64,000 nucleotides of DNA from Mucilaginibacter pedocola (GCF_002013915.1 NZ_MBTF01000039.1:186001-250000); one strand, 5' to 3'. Shown: positions 40,155-49,225, numbered from the stretch's first letter. Made by a program: numbers and translations. The notes: generated from the letters alone by a model not told the origin.

Positions 40155-41042
40155 TCAATTAAACCCTTGCCTAAATTCTAACGGCGAAAGATCGGTCTTC
40201 TTTTTAAATAAGGTGCTGAAGGATTGCGCGTGCTCGAACCCCAGGGCGTACGCGATCTCGCTTACCGAAAGATTGGTGGTGGCAAGCTTCTCTTTGGCTT
40301 TCGCTATCAGTTTTTCGTGAATATGTTGCTGGGTGTTTTGCCCGGTGTGTACGCGCAGTAAGTCACTGAGGTAATTGGGCGTGAGGTTCATTTGGCCGGC
40401 TATGTATTGCACCGTGAGCAGGCCTTGTGCATCGCTGTTAAAATAGTCGGCCACCAGTTTCTCGAACCTTGCCAGCAATTCGTAATTGTGGTTTTTACGG
40501 GTAATGAACTGCCTTTCGTAAAAACGGTTGGAGTAATTTAACAGCAGCTCTATCTGCGATAAAATGATCTCCTGCGTGTGTTTATCAATATGGGCGCACT
40601 CCTTGTCTATCTTTTTCATAATGCCCACTATATCGTCCTCCTCTTCGGCAGAAAGATGCAGGGCCTCGTTTACGGCATAATCGAAATAACCGTAATGATG
40701 GATATTGCCGGCCAGTGGGTGCCTCAACAAAAGATCGGGGTGAAAAACCAGCAAATAACCCGACCCGCACTCCATAGTTTGCAGGTCGAGTTGTTGCACC
40801 TGGTTGGGTGCCGTAAAGCTTAGTACGCCTTTATCGTAATCGTAATGTTGCCGGCCATACTTTATTTTGCCTTTTGCTTCGCGCTTTAGGGCTACGCAGT
40901 AAAAGCGGTTTACAAAGCCTTTCCAAACCTCATCTTCCAAAAAAATACTCTCTGCCAAATTGATCACGCTTACCTGCGGGTGAAGCGGTTCGGGCAGCGA
41001 TAGCAACCTGTGAAATTCGGATATGGAGTTAATGGCGTTCAT
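40155..41042 (-). CDS. AraC-family regulator
   Basis: The protein has 295 residues. The N-terminal cupin-like domain includes FYCVALKREAKGKIKYG and LLVFHPDLLLRHPL. The C-terminal AraC domain has IAGQMNLTPNYLSDLLRVHT and IAYALGFEHAQSFSTLFKKK. It lies 9 bp downstream of an aldo/keto reductase on the same strand, a frequent regulator-plus-reductase pair. Confidence 0.92.
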   Translation of the reverse strand: MNAINSISEFHRLLSLPEPLHPQVSVINLAESIFLEDEVWKGFVNRFYCVALKREAKGKIKYGRQHYDYDKGVLSFTAPNQVQQLDLQTMECGSGYLLVFHPDLLLRHPLAGNIHHYGYFDYAVNEALHLSAEEEDDIVGIMKKIDKECAHIDKHTQEIILSQIELLLNYSNRFYERQFITRKNHNYELLARFEKLVADYFNSDAQGLLTVQYIAGQMNLTPNYLSDLLRVHTGQNTQQHIHEKLIAKAKEKLATTNLSVSEIAYALGFEHAQSFSTLFKKKTDLSPLEFRQGFN

Positions 41043-41051
41043 TACACAAAA

Positions 41052-42056
41052 TTAATCAATTAGGCCCATACTGAATTCGTCGTAAGGTGCGCCGGTATCG
41101 GTACCCAACGGTACGATGCTTTCCAACTGTACTATATCAGCTTCCATTAGTTCAATGGCCGTAGCTGCTATATTTTGTTCCAGGTACTTGCGGCGTTTCG
41201 TGCCGGGGATGGGCAGAATGCCTTTGCTGATGATCCAGGCCAGTGCCAATTGCGAAGAGGTTACATCTTTTTGCGTGGCAATAGCTTCTATTGCTTTCAC
41301 CAGTTCTATATTCTTCTGAAACTGCTCGCCCTGGAAACGCGGGATGGCACGGCGGAAATCGTTCTCCGGCAGGTCATCTATCTGTTTGATCTGCCCAGAT
41401 AAAAACCCGCGGCCCAATGGCGAATAGGCAACAAACCCAATACCCAGTTCCTTTAGGGTTTGCAGAACACCGCGTTCTTCCACTGTACGCTCGAATAACG
41501 AGTATTCGCTTTGCACCGCGGTAACAGGGTGCACCGCATGGGCACGCTTAACCGTTTCTGACGATACTTCTGATAACCCGATATAACCTACCTTGCCTTC
41601 CTTCACCAATTCGCTCATCGCTCCTACCGTTTCTTCTATCGGTGTGCTTTTATCCAGCCGATGCATGTAGTATAAGTCGATGTAGTCGGTATTCAGATTC
41701 TTCAACGACCGCTCTACCGACTTTTTTACGTAGTCTTTTTTGCCGTTGATGGCCCAGGTCACCTGGTCGTTATCATCTATTTCCCAGCCGAATTTGGTGG
41801 CAATAATGTATTTATCACGGTTGCCCGCTATTGCTTTAGCGATCAACTGCTCGTTTTTAAAGGGTCCGTACAGGTCGGCAGTGTCTAAAAAATTCCCGCC
41901 CAATTCCAGCGATTTGTGGATGGTGGCAATAGCTTCCTGCTCATCGGCCGGGCCATACATGTGGGCATCCTGAAAACCGGTCATGCCCATACAACCTAAA
42001 CCAATATACGGTACAACCAGTCCCTGGCTGCCTAATGTGATCTGTTTTATTTCCAT
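41052..42056 (-). CDS. Aldo/keto reductase
   Basis: This 334-residue (beta/alpha)8 NADPH-dependent reductase has a catalytic tetrad: D58 region (LDTADLYGPFKNE; D and Y), K84 region (IIATKFGWE), and H in LYYMHRLDKSTP. The C-terminal IPGTKRRKYLEQN fits NADPH binding. It belongs to the AKR13/YhdN-like group rather than sugar-specific branches; the substrate is unknown. It is probably co-transcribed with the downstream AraC gene. Confidence 0.92.
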   Translation of the reverse strand: MEIKQITLGSQGLVVPYIGLGCMGMTGFQDAHMYGPADEQEAIATIHKSLELGGNFLDTADLYGPFKNEQLIAKAIAGNRDKYIIATKFGWEIDDNDQVTWAINGKKDYVKKSVERSLKNLNTDYIDLYYMHRLDKSTPIEETVGAMSELVKEGKVGYIGLSEVSSETVKRAHAVHPVTAVQSEYSLFERTVEERGVLQTLKELGIGFVAYSPLGRGFLSGQIKQIDDLPENDFRRAIPRFQGEQFQKNIELVKAIEAIATQKDVTSSQLALAWIISKGILPIPGTKRRKYLEQNIAATAIELMEADIVQLESIVPLGTDTGAPYDEFSMGLID

Positions 42057-42174
42057 AGCTCAAAGGTCGGCGCTACGAATGTATCGCCTGTATGCAAACC
42101 CCTGAAGCTTGTAAGCAAATCAAGGTTACGAGCCTATTATCAGTTTTACTCCCCCCCACTCTTTCTCCACAAAC

Positions 42175-42206
42175 TTTGCCCCGGCTATTTGGGTTTGCTA
42201 TTTTTG
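42175..42206 (+). promoter_or_regulatory. Consensus promoter of topB
   Basis: TTTG (42175-42178), a 20-nt spacer and TATTTTTG (42199-42206) match the Bacteroidota consensus. The ATG at 42217 follows 10 nt later, giving a very short leader. Confidence 0.7.
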
Positions 42207-42216
42207 CCCTCTGCTT

Positions 42217-44028
42217 ATGAAAGTAATTATAGCCGAAAAGCCGTCTGTAGGGCGCGAGATAGCCAAAGTGTTTGGGGCCACTACCAAAAAGGATGGCTAT
42301 ATTGAGGGTAAAGGCTATACTTTTACCTGGGCCTTTGGCCACCTGCTGCAGCTTGCCCCGCCGCAGGAGTACGGCTATTTTGGCTGGAGCGTACAGAACC
42401 TGCCCATGCTGCCGCCCAAGTTCAAGCTATCTATCCGCAAGGTAAAAAGCAAGGATGGCATGATAGAAGACCCGGGCGTAAAAAAACAACTGGATATTAT
42501 AAAGGCCCTGTTCGACGAAGCTACCGAGATCATTGTAGCTACGGATGCCGGGCGCGAGGGCGAACTCATCTTCCGCTACATATACTATTACCTAAAATGC
42601 AAAAAGCCCTTTAAGCGGCTTTGGATATCCTCGCAAACCGATGCGGCCATTAAAGAGGGCTTCCGTAATTTAAAACCGGGGACGGATTACGATACGTTGT
42701 TCAATTCGGCGCATTGCCGCTCGCAGTCGGACTGGTTGGTGGGCATGAATGCTACACAGGCACTAAGTTTGGCCTCGGGCAATAAAGGCGTATTGTCGCT
42801 TGGCCGCGTGCAAACACCTACGCTGGCCATGATATGTTCGCGCTATTTGGAGAACAAGAATTTTGTGCCGCAAACGTATTTCCAGGTGGCCATACAGCCC
42901 GATAAGGATGGGCAAAGCTTCAGGGCCATTCATGATAAAAACTTTAAAACCTGCGAAGAAGCGCAGGTAGTACTGGACGCCGTGTTACCCACGGGAAATA
43001 TTTTAAGTGTAGAGGCCAAACCCCGCAAAGAACCGCCTCCCCTGTTACACGACCTGAGCAGCCTGCAGCAGGAAGCCAATAAACGCAAAGGCTTCACGGC
43101 CGACCATACCCTGAGCCTGCTGCAAAACCTGTACGAAGGCAAACTGGTCACCTACCCGCGTACCGGCAGCCGGTATATAGGCGACGATGTATTTGCAGGC
43201 GTGCCTGCCCTGATAGACGGCTTTAAAGAACATGCCGATTTTGGCAAACAAGCAGCTCTGCTATCGGGCGCCAAACTAAGCAAGCGCAGCGTTAACGCCA
43301 AAAAGGTGACCGACCACCACGCCATACTCCCTACCGGCGAAAAGCCCTACCAATTATCTGCCGATCAGCAGGCTGTTTACGATATGGTGGCCGGGCGCAT
43401 GCTGGAGGCCTTCCACCAGGATTGTATCAAGGAGATAACCAAGATAACCGTACTATCGGGCAATAAATTTATGGCGAGCGGCACCGTTATTCAAACGCCG
43501 GGCTGGCGTGCCGTGTTTAATGATAAAGATGAGGAGAAGAAGGACGAAGAGAACGCCACCCTCCCCAAGGTTGTACAAGGCGAAGAGCTACCCATTATCA
43601 ATAAGGGCATACTGGAAAAACAAACCAAGCCCAAGCCGCTTTACAACGAGGCTACGCTGCTAAAGGCGCTGGAAACCGCGGGTAAGGAAATAGAGGACGA
43701 GGAACTGCGCGAGGCCATGAAAGAAGGCGGGCTGGGCACACCCGCCACACGCGCCGCCATTATAGAAACTTTACTGAAACGTACCTTCATAGCCCGCGAA
43801 AAGAAGAACCTGGTACCCACACCCACCGGGCTGGCCGTTTACGAAATCGTAAAGAACCAGCAAATAGCCCAGGCCGAACTCACCGGCAGTTGGGAAAAGC
43901 GTTTGGAAGAGATCCGCGGCGGCGCTTCGGTGGCGGCTTTCCAGGAGGAAATAAAAAGCTACACGCGCGAAATAACGCAGGAGCTGCTTCGCTCAGGCAA
44001 GGGCATGGCGGCAAAAGTAACAGCTTAG
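42217..44028 (+). CDS. topB: DNA topoisomerase III (type IA)
   Basis: The protein has 603 residues. The TOPRIM domain at 1-145 has E7 (IIAEKPS) and ATDAGREGEL with D110, E114 and E116. The catalytic tyrosine is Y313 in VTYPRTGSRY. LSLGRVQTPTLAMI at 193-206 and the HHAILPTGE motif are also typical. There are no C-terminal zinc-finger cysteines, so it is the short topoisomerase III type. It decatenates and relaxes DNA at replication and recombination intermediates. It has its own consensus promoter. TopB-like genes also occur on conjugative elements, but base use here is that of the core. Confidence 0.95.
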   Translation: MKVIIAEKPSVGREIAKVFGATTKKDGYIEGKGYTFTWAFGHLLQLAPPQEYGYFGWSVQNLPMLPPKFKLSIRKVKSKDGMIEDPGVKKQLDIIKALFDEATEIIVATDAGREGELIFRYIYYYLKCKKPFKRLWISSQTDAAIKEGFRNLKPGTDYDTLFNSAHCRSQSDWLVGMNATQALSLASGNKGVLSLGRVQTPTLAMICSRYLENKNFVPQTYFQVAIQPDKDGQSFRAIHDKNFKTCEEAQVVLDAVLPTGNILSVEAKPRKEPPPLLHDLSSLQQEANKRKGFTADHTLSLLQNLYEGKLVTYPRTGSRYIGDDVFAGVPALIDGFKEHADFGKQAALLSGAKLSKRSVNAKKVTDHHAILPTGEKPYQLSADQQAVYDMVAGRMLEAFHQDCIKEITKITVLSGNKFMASGTVIQTPGWRAVFNDKDEEKKDEENATLPKVVQGEELPIINKGILEKQTKPKPLYNEATLLKALETAGKEIEDEELREAMKEGGLGTPATRAAIIETLLKRTFIAREKKNLVPTPTGLAVYEIVKNQQIAQAELTGSWEKRLEEIRGGASVAAFQEEIKSYTREITQELLRSGKGMAAKVTA

Positions 44029-44093
44029 TTGTGAGCGAGCATTAATTTTAATAATTTCGCGCCCCTTTAAATAAGCTGTTTAACGCCCGCGCT

Positions 44094-45362
44094 ATGAAAA
44101 ACTTTTTATACGGAATTGATTTTGGTACCACCAACTCCGTACTCGCCATTTACGATGAAGATAAAAAAGAGATCACCGGCACCATCATCATTCCCTCGCT
44201 GATATACTTTTACCAGCAGGCCAGCGCCTTAAATCCCAAAAACTATGTGGTGGGCAAAGAAGCAATTTCGGCTTACTTGGAGGATGGAATGAAGGGCCGC
44301 TTCATTAAATCGGTAAAACAGATCCTCTCTAAAACCAGCTTTACCGAAACGCTTATCCAAAACAAGCGCTATAATGCATCAAAGCTGGTGGCCATTATTC
44401 TGCAGGAGTTAAAAGAAAAAGCGGATGCCATCACCGGCGTAGATTGCCAGAAGGCGGTAATTGGCCGCCCGGTTTTCTTCGATGATGATGACACGCAGAG
44501 AGATACCCTTGCGCAAACCCGACTCAGCAAAGCAGCCTCACTGGCAGGCTTTACCGATGTTCGCTTCCAGTTCGAACCCATCGGCGCGGCTTTTGCCTAC
44601 GAAAAAACATTAGCAAAAAAAGAGAACGTACTGGTTGCCGACCTTGGCGGCGGTACCACCGACTTCACCTACCTCACCCTCGACCCTGCGAAAGTAGGCA
44701 GTGCCGACCGCAAGAACGATATGATGGCCAGCGGCGGTATCTACATAGGCGGGGATAGCTTCGATTCGGCTTTTATGTGGGAAAAGGGTACGCCTTACTT
44801 CGGTAAGCATACGCAATACGAAGCTACACCCGGCAAGGTGTTAACCGTTCCGCGCTCGCTGTTCGTAAACATCTGCTCGTGGGAACAAATGAACTTTTTT
44901 AATGGGCTACGCATCAAACGCGAGATAGAAGATTACTACTATTACTCGGGTAACGACCGCAGTTTTAAAAACCTGATCACCCTGCTCGATAACAACCTGG
45001 GGTATTCCGTTTTTCAGTCCATCGAGCAAACCAAGATCGCTCTTTCCAACACCGATAAAACCACGTTCAGCTACCACGAAATGGATATCGATATTGAGGA
45101 AGATATCTCGTTAGCAGATTACGAGCAGATCATTGATAAAGATGTGAACCGAATATCCAATTACTTGGATACTTTCCTGCAGGAAAACAACATCGACCCA
45201 AAAGATATCGACACGTTGTTTTTAACAGGCGGTACCTCGATGGTACACCGCGTACAGGCGCTGTTTAAAAACAAGTTCCCGCAGGTGAACCTCAACTCGG
45301 GCGATAACTTTAAAAGTGTGGCCAAGGGGTTAGCGTATAGCGGCTATTTGTTTGGGGAGTAA
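44094..45362 (+). CDS. Hsp70-like ATPase (YegD-type, no substrate domain)
   Basis: This 422-residue protein of the actin/Hsp70 ATPase fold has phosphate-1 YGIDFGTTNSVLAIYD, phosphate-2 LVADLGGGTTDFTYL, and the adenosine motif LFLTGGTSMVHR. It is truncated relative to DnaK (about 640): the peptide-binding and lid domains are absent and replaced by a helical insertion around 250-350. This matches YegD-like proteins, of unknown client. It has no adjacent DnaJ or GrpE. The gene starts 66 bp after topB. Confidence 0.9.
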   Translation: MKNFLYGIDFGTTNSVLAIYDEDKKEITGTIIIPSLIYFYQQASALNPKNYVVGKEAISAYLEDGMKGRFIKSVKQILSKTSFTETLIQNKRYNASKLVAIILQELKEKADAITGVDCQKAVIGRPVFFDDDDTQRDTLAQTRLSKAASLAGFTDVRFQFEPIGAAFAYEKTLAKKENVLVADLGGGTTDFTYLTLDPAKVGSADRKNDMMASGGIYIGGDSFDSAFMWEKGTPYFGKHTQYEATPGKVLTVPRSLFVNICSWEQMNFFNGLRIKREIEDYYYYSGNDRSFKNLITLLDNNLGYSVFQSIEQTKIALSNTDKTTFSYHEMDIDIEEDISLADYEQIIDKDVNRISNYLDTFLQENNIDPKDIDTLFLTGGTSMVHRVQALFKNKFPQVNLNSGDNFKSVAKGLAYSGYLFGE

Positions 45363-45424
45363 AGCGGTTTGAGAACGCGCGGAACGCGCGCACAAGCCTA
45401 ATGGAAGAAAGCAGGATCAATTAT

Positions 45425-46444
45425 CTATTCCCTGACCTCCTTAAAATCCGTAATGGTTTTTCCGTCGTAACGGTACACACCACTCAGCGAACCAAACCAA
45501 ATATTGCCGTCCTTAGCTTCTAAAATGCCGCAAAGCATTTTTGGGGTGTCCATTACTTCGGTAACTGCCGGCTTTTTATCGTTTAACGACTTTTTATCGT
45601 ACCGGGAAAGTATCCAGTTGCCAACCCCATTGGCGCTTGCTGCGCCTGTAGTCCAAATGTTTCCGTGCTTATCTTCTATAATAGCGGATGCACTCCGCGG
45701 TGACACCTTGATAAAGTCGCTGCCGTCGTATCGCCAAAGGCCATTTGAAACATACAATGTACTGCCTTGCCTGGCATCAATTATGGATGCACCGAACCAT
45801 ATATTTCCTTTCCTATCTTCTATTATCGACCACACATTGTTAAATCCCTTGCCCTCTTTATTCCTGAAAACGGTGAATGTCTTTTCATCATAATAACAAG
45901 CCTCGCCAGTAGTACCGAACCATAGTTTACCGCTTTTGTCTTCCATGATAGCCTGAATACCATTATTGGGAAGCCCATCTTTAGTGGTGAAATTTTGAAA
46001 GGTTTTTCCATCATACCTACTCACGCCGCCTCCTGTGCCGAACCAAATATTACCCGCCCTATCTTCATGAATAACCATAACGGTATTGTGGGCAAGCCCC
46101 TCACGCGTTGTAAAGTGCCGAAAAGAGATACCGTTATAATGATAAACGCCCGAATCGGTAGTAGCCAACCAAATAGTTCCGCGCCGGTCTTCCAGCACAT
46201 TCCAAAATCTGCGCGGGCCTAATTTGCCTGTGAAGTTGGTAAATGTCTTTCCATCGTACCGAAGAACACCGCCCTTTGCCGCTGCAATCAAAATATTGCT
46301 ATTGCTGCCTTGTTTTACATTACGCACCATTGTACTTGGCCCGACGGAAGTAACGGAGTTTTGGGGGATGCTCGTTTGGCTTCTTCCGTACGAAGCATAA
46401 AAAACAAACATGATGAGCAGTGCGAATGCGTTTATATGTTTCAT
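45425..46444 (-). CDS. Stand-alone Reg_prop beta-propeller protein, exported
   Basis: The protein has 339 residues with a signal peptide at 1-22 (ends SYGRS). Seven repeats of GNIWFGTxxGVxRYDGKTFxxF type, the two-component regulator propeller, fill the rest, enough for one closed seven-bladed propeller. In hybrid two-component systems this domain is the periplasmic sensor fused to a kinase; here no kinase, transmembrane segment or Y_Y_Y domain follows. It may bind a polysaccharide or act with a separate receptor. TGTAAA repeats lie 65 bp upstream. Confidence 0.88.
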   Translation of the reverse strand: MKHINAFALLIMFVFYASYGRSQTSIPQNSVTSVGPSTMVRNVKQGSNSNILIAAAKGGVLRYDGKTFTNFTGKLGPRRFWNVLEDRRGTIWLATTDSGVYHYNGISFRHFTTREGLAHNTVMVIHEDRAGNIWFGTGGGVSRYDGKTFQNFTTKDGLPNNGIQAIMEDKSGKLWFGTTGEACYYDEKTFTVFRNKEGKGFNNVWSIIEDRKGNIWFGASIIDARQGSTLYVSNGLWRYDGSDFIKVSPRSASAIIEDKHGNIWTTGAASANGVGNWILSRYDKKSLNDKKPAVTEVMDTPKMLCGILEAKDGNIWFGSLSGVYRYDGKTITDFKEVRE

Positions 46445-46508
46445 AGTTTATCCTATCTATTGATGCCTCAAAACTACTTTGATGTGGAATTTATTGAAGA
46501 AACTTTAC

Positions 46509-46535
46509 TGTAAATTAAAATGTAAACTTTGTAAA
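46509..46535. promoter_or_regulatory. Three TGTAAA direct repeats between divergent genes
   Basis: TGTAAA starts at 46509, 46521 and 46530 (steps 12 and 9), the same spacing and nearly the same bases as at 18903-18929. It lies between the Reg_prop gene (start 46444, minus) and an SDR (start 46635, plus). It is a candidate site for the membrane winged-helix regulator at 18947. Confidence 0.5.
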
Positions 46536-46634
46536 TAACGCTTTGATGCCATGCGCCATAGGGATAAAATTCTCCCATATTGCAGCGCTCGTGCATAGTC
46601 CCCAATTTTGCCTTACACAAATTTATCTACAGAT

Positions 46635-47423
46635 ATGAACAGGCAATTTGAAACAGAACTACAGGGTAAAATAGCCCTGGTTACAGGCGGCACCAAGGGT
46701 GCGGGGCAAGCCATTGCTAAACGCCTTGCCGATGCCGGCGCTACAGTGATCATTACCGCACGAAATGCGCCCGACTCGCCCGACGAACGCATGCACTTTA
46801 TAGCCGCCGACCTTAGCCAGCCCGCCGGCACGCAGAAAGTGGCCGACGAAATTTTAACCCGCTTTGGCCGGTTGGATATCCTCATCAATAACCTCGGCGG
46901 CTCAGAAACACCGGGCGGAGGCTTTGCAGCACTTACCAATGCCGATTGGGAACAAACCCTGCAAACCAATTTACTGGCACCGGTAAGGCTGGATAGTGCC
47001 CTGCTCCCGCAAATGGTAGCGCGTGGCGAAGGTATTATTATTCACATTGCCTCGATACAAGCAAGACTGCCACTATTTGATTCTACCCTGCCCTACGCAG
47101 CCGCTAAGGCCGGCTTGGTTAATTACAGTAAAAGCCTGTCTAACGAGGTTGCACCAAAAGGTGTGCGGGTGCTCACGGTATCGCCGGGCTGGATCATGAC
47201 GGATGCATCTGAACGCATGGTAGATCGTATAGCCAAAAGCGCCGGCAGCAGCGTCGAACAAGCCCGCCAAAGTATTATGGATGGTTTGGGTGGCATCCCC
47301 ATGGGCAGGCCCGCGCAGCCGCAGGAAGTTGCCGAATTGGTGGGCTACCTGGTATCGCCGTGGGCAGCTTACCTTACCGGCGCCGAATTTACCATTGATG
47401 GTGGCACCGTACCAACTATTTAA
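46635..47423 (+). CDS. SDR-family oxidoreductase
   Basis: The protein has 262 residues from the ATG at 46635 (MNRQFETELQGKIALV); an upstream in-frame TTG at 46608 is less likely. The cofactor motif is TGGTKGAGQAIAKRL. NNLGG is in place of NNAG, the catalytic Ser is in HIASIQARLP, and YAAAKAGLVNY gives YxxxK. It is the first of three same-strand genes with an NTF2-like protein (3-nt gap) and an HxlR regulator (13-nt gap). Confidence 0.92.
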   Translation: MNRQFETELQGKIALVTGGTKGAGQAIAKRLADAGATVIITARNAPDSPDERMHFIAADLSQPAGTQKVADEILTRFGRLDILINNLGGSETPGGGFAALTNADWEQTLQTNLLAPVRLDSALLPQMVARGEGIIIHIASIQARLPLFDSTLPYAAAKAGLVNYSKSLSNEVAPKGVRVLTVSPGWIMTDASERMVDRIAKSAGSSVEQARQSIMDGLGGIPMGRPAQPQEVAELVGYLVSPWAAYLTGAEFTIDGGTVPTI

Positions 47424-47426
47424 GCC

Positions 47427-47750
47427 ATGGAAATACCAAATATAATCACACAGCTAATAGAGGCGCAAAACAGGCACGACGCCCCAGCCTACTCCGCTTG
47501 CTTCACCGCAGATGCTACCGTGGCCGACGAAGGCAAAACCCATCACGGCCGCGAAGCCATTGAGCAATGGATAAGCGCTGCCAACGCAGAATACCAAGCC
47601 CGCATGAAGGCACTAAGCTATTCCGAAGCCGAGGGTAAAGCCACGCTTACTGCGGAAATTTCGGGCACGTTTGCGGGTAGCCCCATCGTTTTAAATTATA
47701 ACTTTGTTTTGGAGGATGGGTTGATTCGCTCGCTTAAAATAAGCGGCTAA
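47427..47750 (+). CDS. SnoaL/NTF2-like protein
   Basis: This 107-residue NTF2-like cone fold has AQNRHDAPAYSACFTADATV and GREAIEQWISAAN. It starts 3 nt after the SDR stop codon, so it is co-translated. It is possibly an isomerase or ligand-binding partner of the SDR; the substrate is unknown. Confidence 0.85.
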   Translation: MEIPNIITQLIEAQNRHDAPAYSACFTADATVADEGKTHHGREAIEQWISAANAEYQARMKALSYSEAEGKATLTAEISGTFAGSPIVLNYNFVLEDGLIRSLKISG

Positions 47751-47763
47751 GCCCGGCAAGAAT

Positions 47764-48126
47764 ATGAAAAAAGCATCGGACCGTAAAATACCGCTCAACC
47801 TGCAATGCGGGCTCGACCTTGTAGGCGAGGTGCTTTACGGCAAATGGAAAATACGATTGCTGTGGTTCATTAACCAGGGGCACCGCCGCCCCAGCCAACT
47901 AAACAAAAAAATACCCGACGCTTCGCGCCGGGTATTAACCATACAGTTGAACGAGCTACAGCAGCACGACTTAATTACCAAAACCGTTTACCCCGAACTA
48001 CCGCCGCATGTAGAATACCACCTCACACCATTTGGCGAAACGCTTATCCCGGTAATAAGTGCCATAGGCCAGTGGGGCGACGAGCATGAGCAAAAATTAA
48101 GGAAATTGATAACTGCGGAAGAGTAA
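47764..48126 (+). CDS. HxlR-family transcriptional regulator
   Basis: The protein has 120 residues. HxlR features are VGEVLYGKWKIRLLWFI, RPSQLNKKIPDASRRVLTIQ and VEYHLTPFGETLIP. C14 (NLQCGLDL) is in the position of the N-terminal sensing cysteine. As last gene of the SDR-NTF2 operon it probably autoregulates the unit. It converges with the DUF434 gene, 8 bp apart. Confidence 0.9.
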   Translation: MKKASDRKIPLNLQCGLDLVGEVLYGKWKIRLLWFINQGHRRPSQLNKKIPDASRRVLTIQLNELQQHDLITKTVYPELPPHVEYHLTPFGETLIPVISAIGQWGDEHEQKLRKLITAEE

Positions 48127-48134
48127 GATGACAT

Positions 48135-48881
48135 CTACTCAATAATATTCATCTCTCTGCCCACCAAAACGTCCCTGATAATATACCCCGCCAAATTGAA
48201 CCACTTATAACAACCATTAAGCACCCACGCATCTGAGCTTACTACCAGCCGGCTTTCGGCCACCAGGTATTTATCGGGTGCATTATCCAGATAAATTTCC
48301 CAGGGGAAACCGCGAGCCATGGCAGTTTCATAACAGAATGTTTTGAGGCGACCGCTGTTAGATACGGGCGCGTCGAATATCCAAATAACGCGTTGGGCAG
48401 CCAGTTTTTGTAAAGTATCACCTACTATCAGCAACACCTCTTCGGTTTGCCTCACGCGCTTATAGGAACCATGTACCGATGATATATCGCGGTAGCAGCC
48501 ATCAAGCCCTTTAAAAACATACCCGCCCGAGAGCAATGCTTCCAGTATAATAACGATGTTGAAGCCATCTAAATAAAGGGTTTGCCCTTTTATACTTTCA
48601 GGAGCTATCTCCTTTTCCCGGCGCACCGCAAGGTCCTTATCGGAGCAAGCCATACCTTGCAACGCCAATATTTGCCGTTGCCGCAAGCGGAACCTGTTAC
48701 TCACTAAAGATAGCGTTGCACGTGGCGGGTAGTCTTTACTCAGCAGATAATTCATATCGGCCAGCGCAAACAAAAGCCTTTCGCGTTGCTTTTCGGGCGC
48801 GAATAGTTTTTCGTCGTTCGGGTCTTTCCCACGGCTCCGGCGGGCACTGGGCCGCTCATCATCAATAAGGCCTTCTTCCAT
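48135..48881 (-). CDS. DUF434 domain protein
   Basis: The protein has 248 residues from the ATG at 48881 (MEEGLIDDERPSARR); the longer opening from 48950 runs into the tRNA terminator. DUF434 features are FALADMNYLLSKDYPPRATL and the following YLDGFNIVIILEALLSGG, WIFDAPVSNSGRLK and LVVSSDAWVL segments. The Asp-rich core resembles PIN/NYN-like nucleases, but this is only a resemblance. This is the last core gene before the tRNA junction. Confidence 0.85.
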   Translation of the reverse strand: MEEGLIDDERPSARRSRGKDPNDEKLFAPEKQRERLLFALADMNYLLSKDYPPRATLSLVSNRFRLRQRQILALQGMACSDKDLAVRREKEIAPESIKGQTLYLDGFNIVIILEALLSGGYVFKGLDGCYRDISSVHGSYKRVRQTEEVLLIVGDTLQKLAAQRVIWIFDAPVSNSGRLKTFCYETAMARGFPWEIYLDNAPDKYLVAESRLVVSSDAWVLNGCYKWFNLAGYIIRDVLVGREMNIIE

Positions 48882-48940
48882 AGCTTTACAAAGCTGCGGA
48901 AATATTGGCGAAAGGAGGAACAGAAAATTTAAGACATAAA

Positions 48941-48966
48941 AAAGCCCCACATTTCTGTGAGGCTTT
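48941..48966 (-). terminator. Terminator of the original tRNA-Asn gene
   Basis: On the minus strand AAAGCCTCACA pairs with TGTGGGGCTTT (one wobble), followed by TTTTATG. It is located just after the tRNA 3' end at 48972. Confidence 0.75.
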
Positions 48967-48971
48967 ATGGG

Positions 48972-49018
48972 CTACTGAGGCTGGGCTCGAACCAGCGACC
49001 CTCTGATTAACAGTCAGA
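48972..49018 (-). pseudogene. tRNA-Asn(GTT) 3' fragment: left attachment site of an island
   Basis: On the minus strand the fragment has an anticodon stem-loop TCTGA-CTGTTAA-TCAGA (anticodon GTT), a variable loop, a T arm GCTGG-TTCGAGC-CCAGC and the 3' acceptor strand CTCAGTA plus discriminator G. The D arm and 5' acceptor strand are absent: sequence beyond 49018 is unrelated and AT-rich. A tRNA 3' half next to an integrase gene is the classic displaced end left by insertion into a tRNA gene. The intact gene should lie at the far, right-hand end of the island. Confidence 0.88.
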
Positions 49019-49127
49019 AAATGGCACTTTTCGATTTTTGGTTTTTCCTTTTGTTTATTGATTATCAGCAATTTATAATTTTTTTATTTTTCGATATTTA
49101 TCGATTTTTACCTATTTTTTGACCAAA

Positions 49128-49225
49128 AGTATGCAAATAGTATGCAAATTTTGAGAACCAAAAAACTCGTTTTTAATACCGTTAAGGCTGTTTTTTCGTA
49201 TATTTGAAAAATAAAGTATGCAAAT
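49128..49225. repeat. Three AGTATGCAAAT direct repeats between attachment site and integrase
   Basis: Perfect 11-bp copies lie at 49128-49138 and 49139-49149 (back to back) and at 49215-49225. They lie between the tRNA fragment and the integrase start at 49238, where arm-type integrase sites or excisionase sites are expected. A one-mismatch copy is at 54901-54911. Confidence 0.65.

Noticed and set aside
42217..44028. topB as a sign of a conjugative element
   Set aside because: Short topoisomerase III genes are also chromosomal in Bacteroidota, no transfer genes are near, and base use matches the core.
45375..45392. GCGCG-rich hairpin between convergent genes as a terminator
   Set aside because: The stem is short and no T-run follows on either strand.
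48135..48950. Start of the DUF434 gene at 48950
   Set aside because: The extra residues lie over the tRNA terminator; the ATG at 48881 begins the conserved protein.
48972..49045. Intact tRNA-Asn gene
   Set aside because: The D arm and 5' acceptor strand cannot be found after the anticodon arm; only the 3' half is present.
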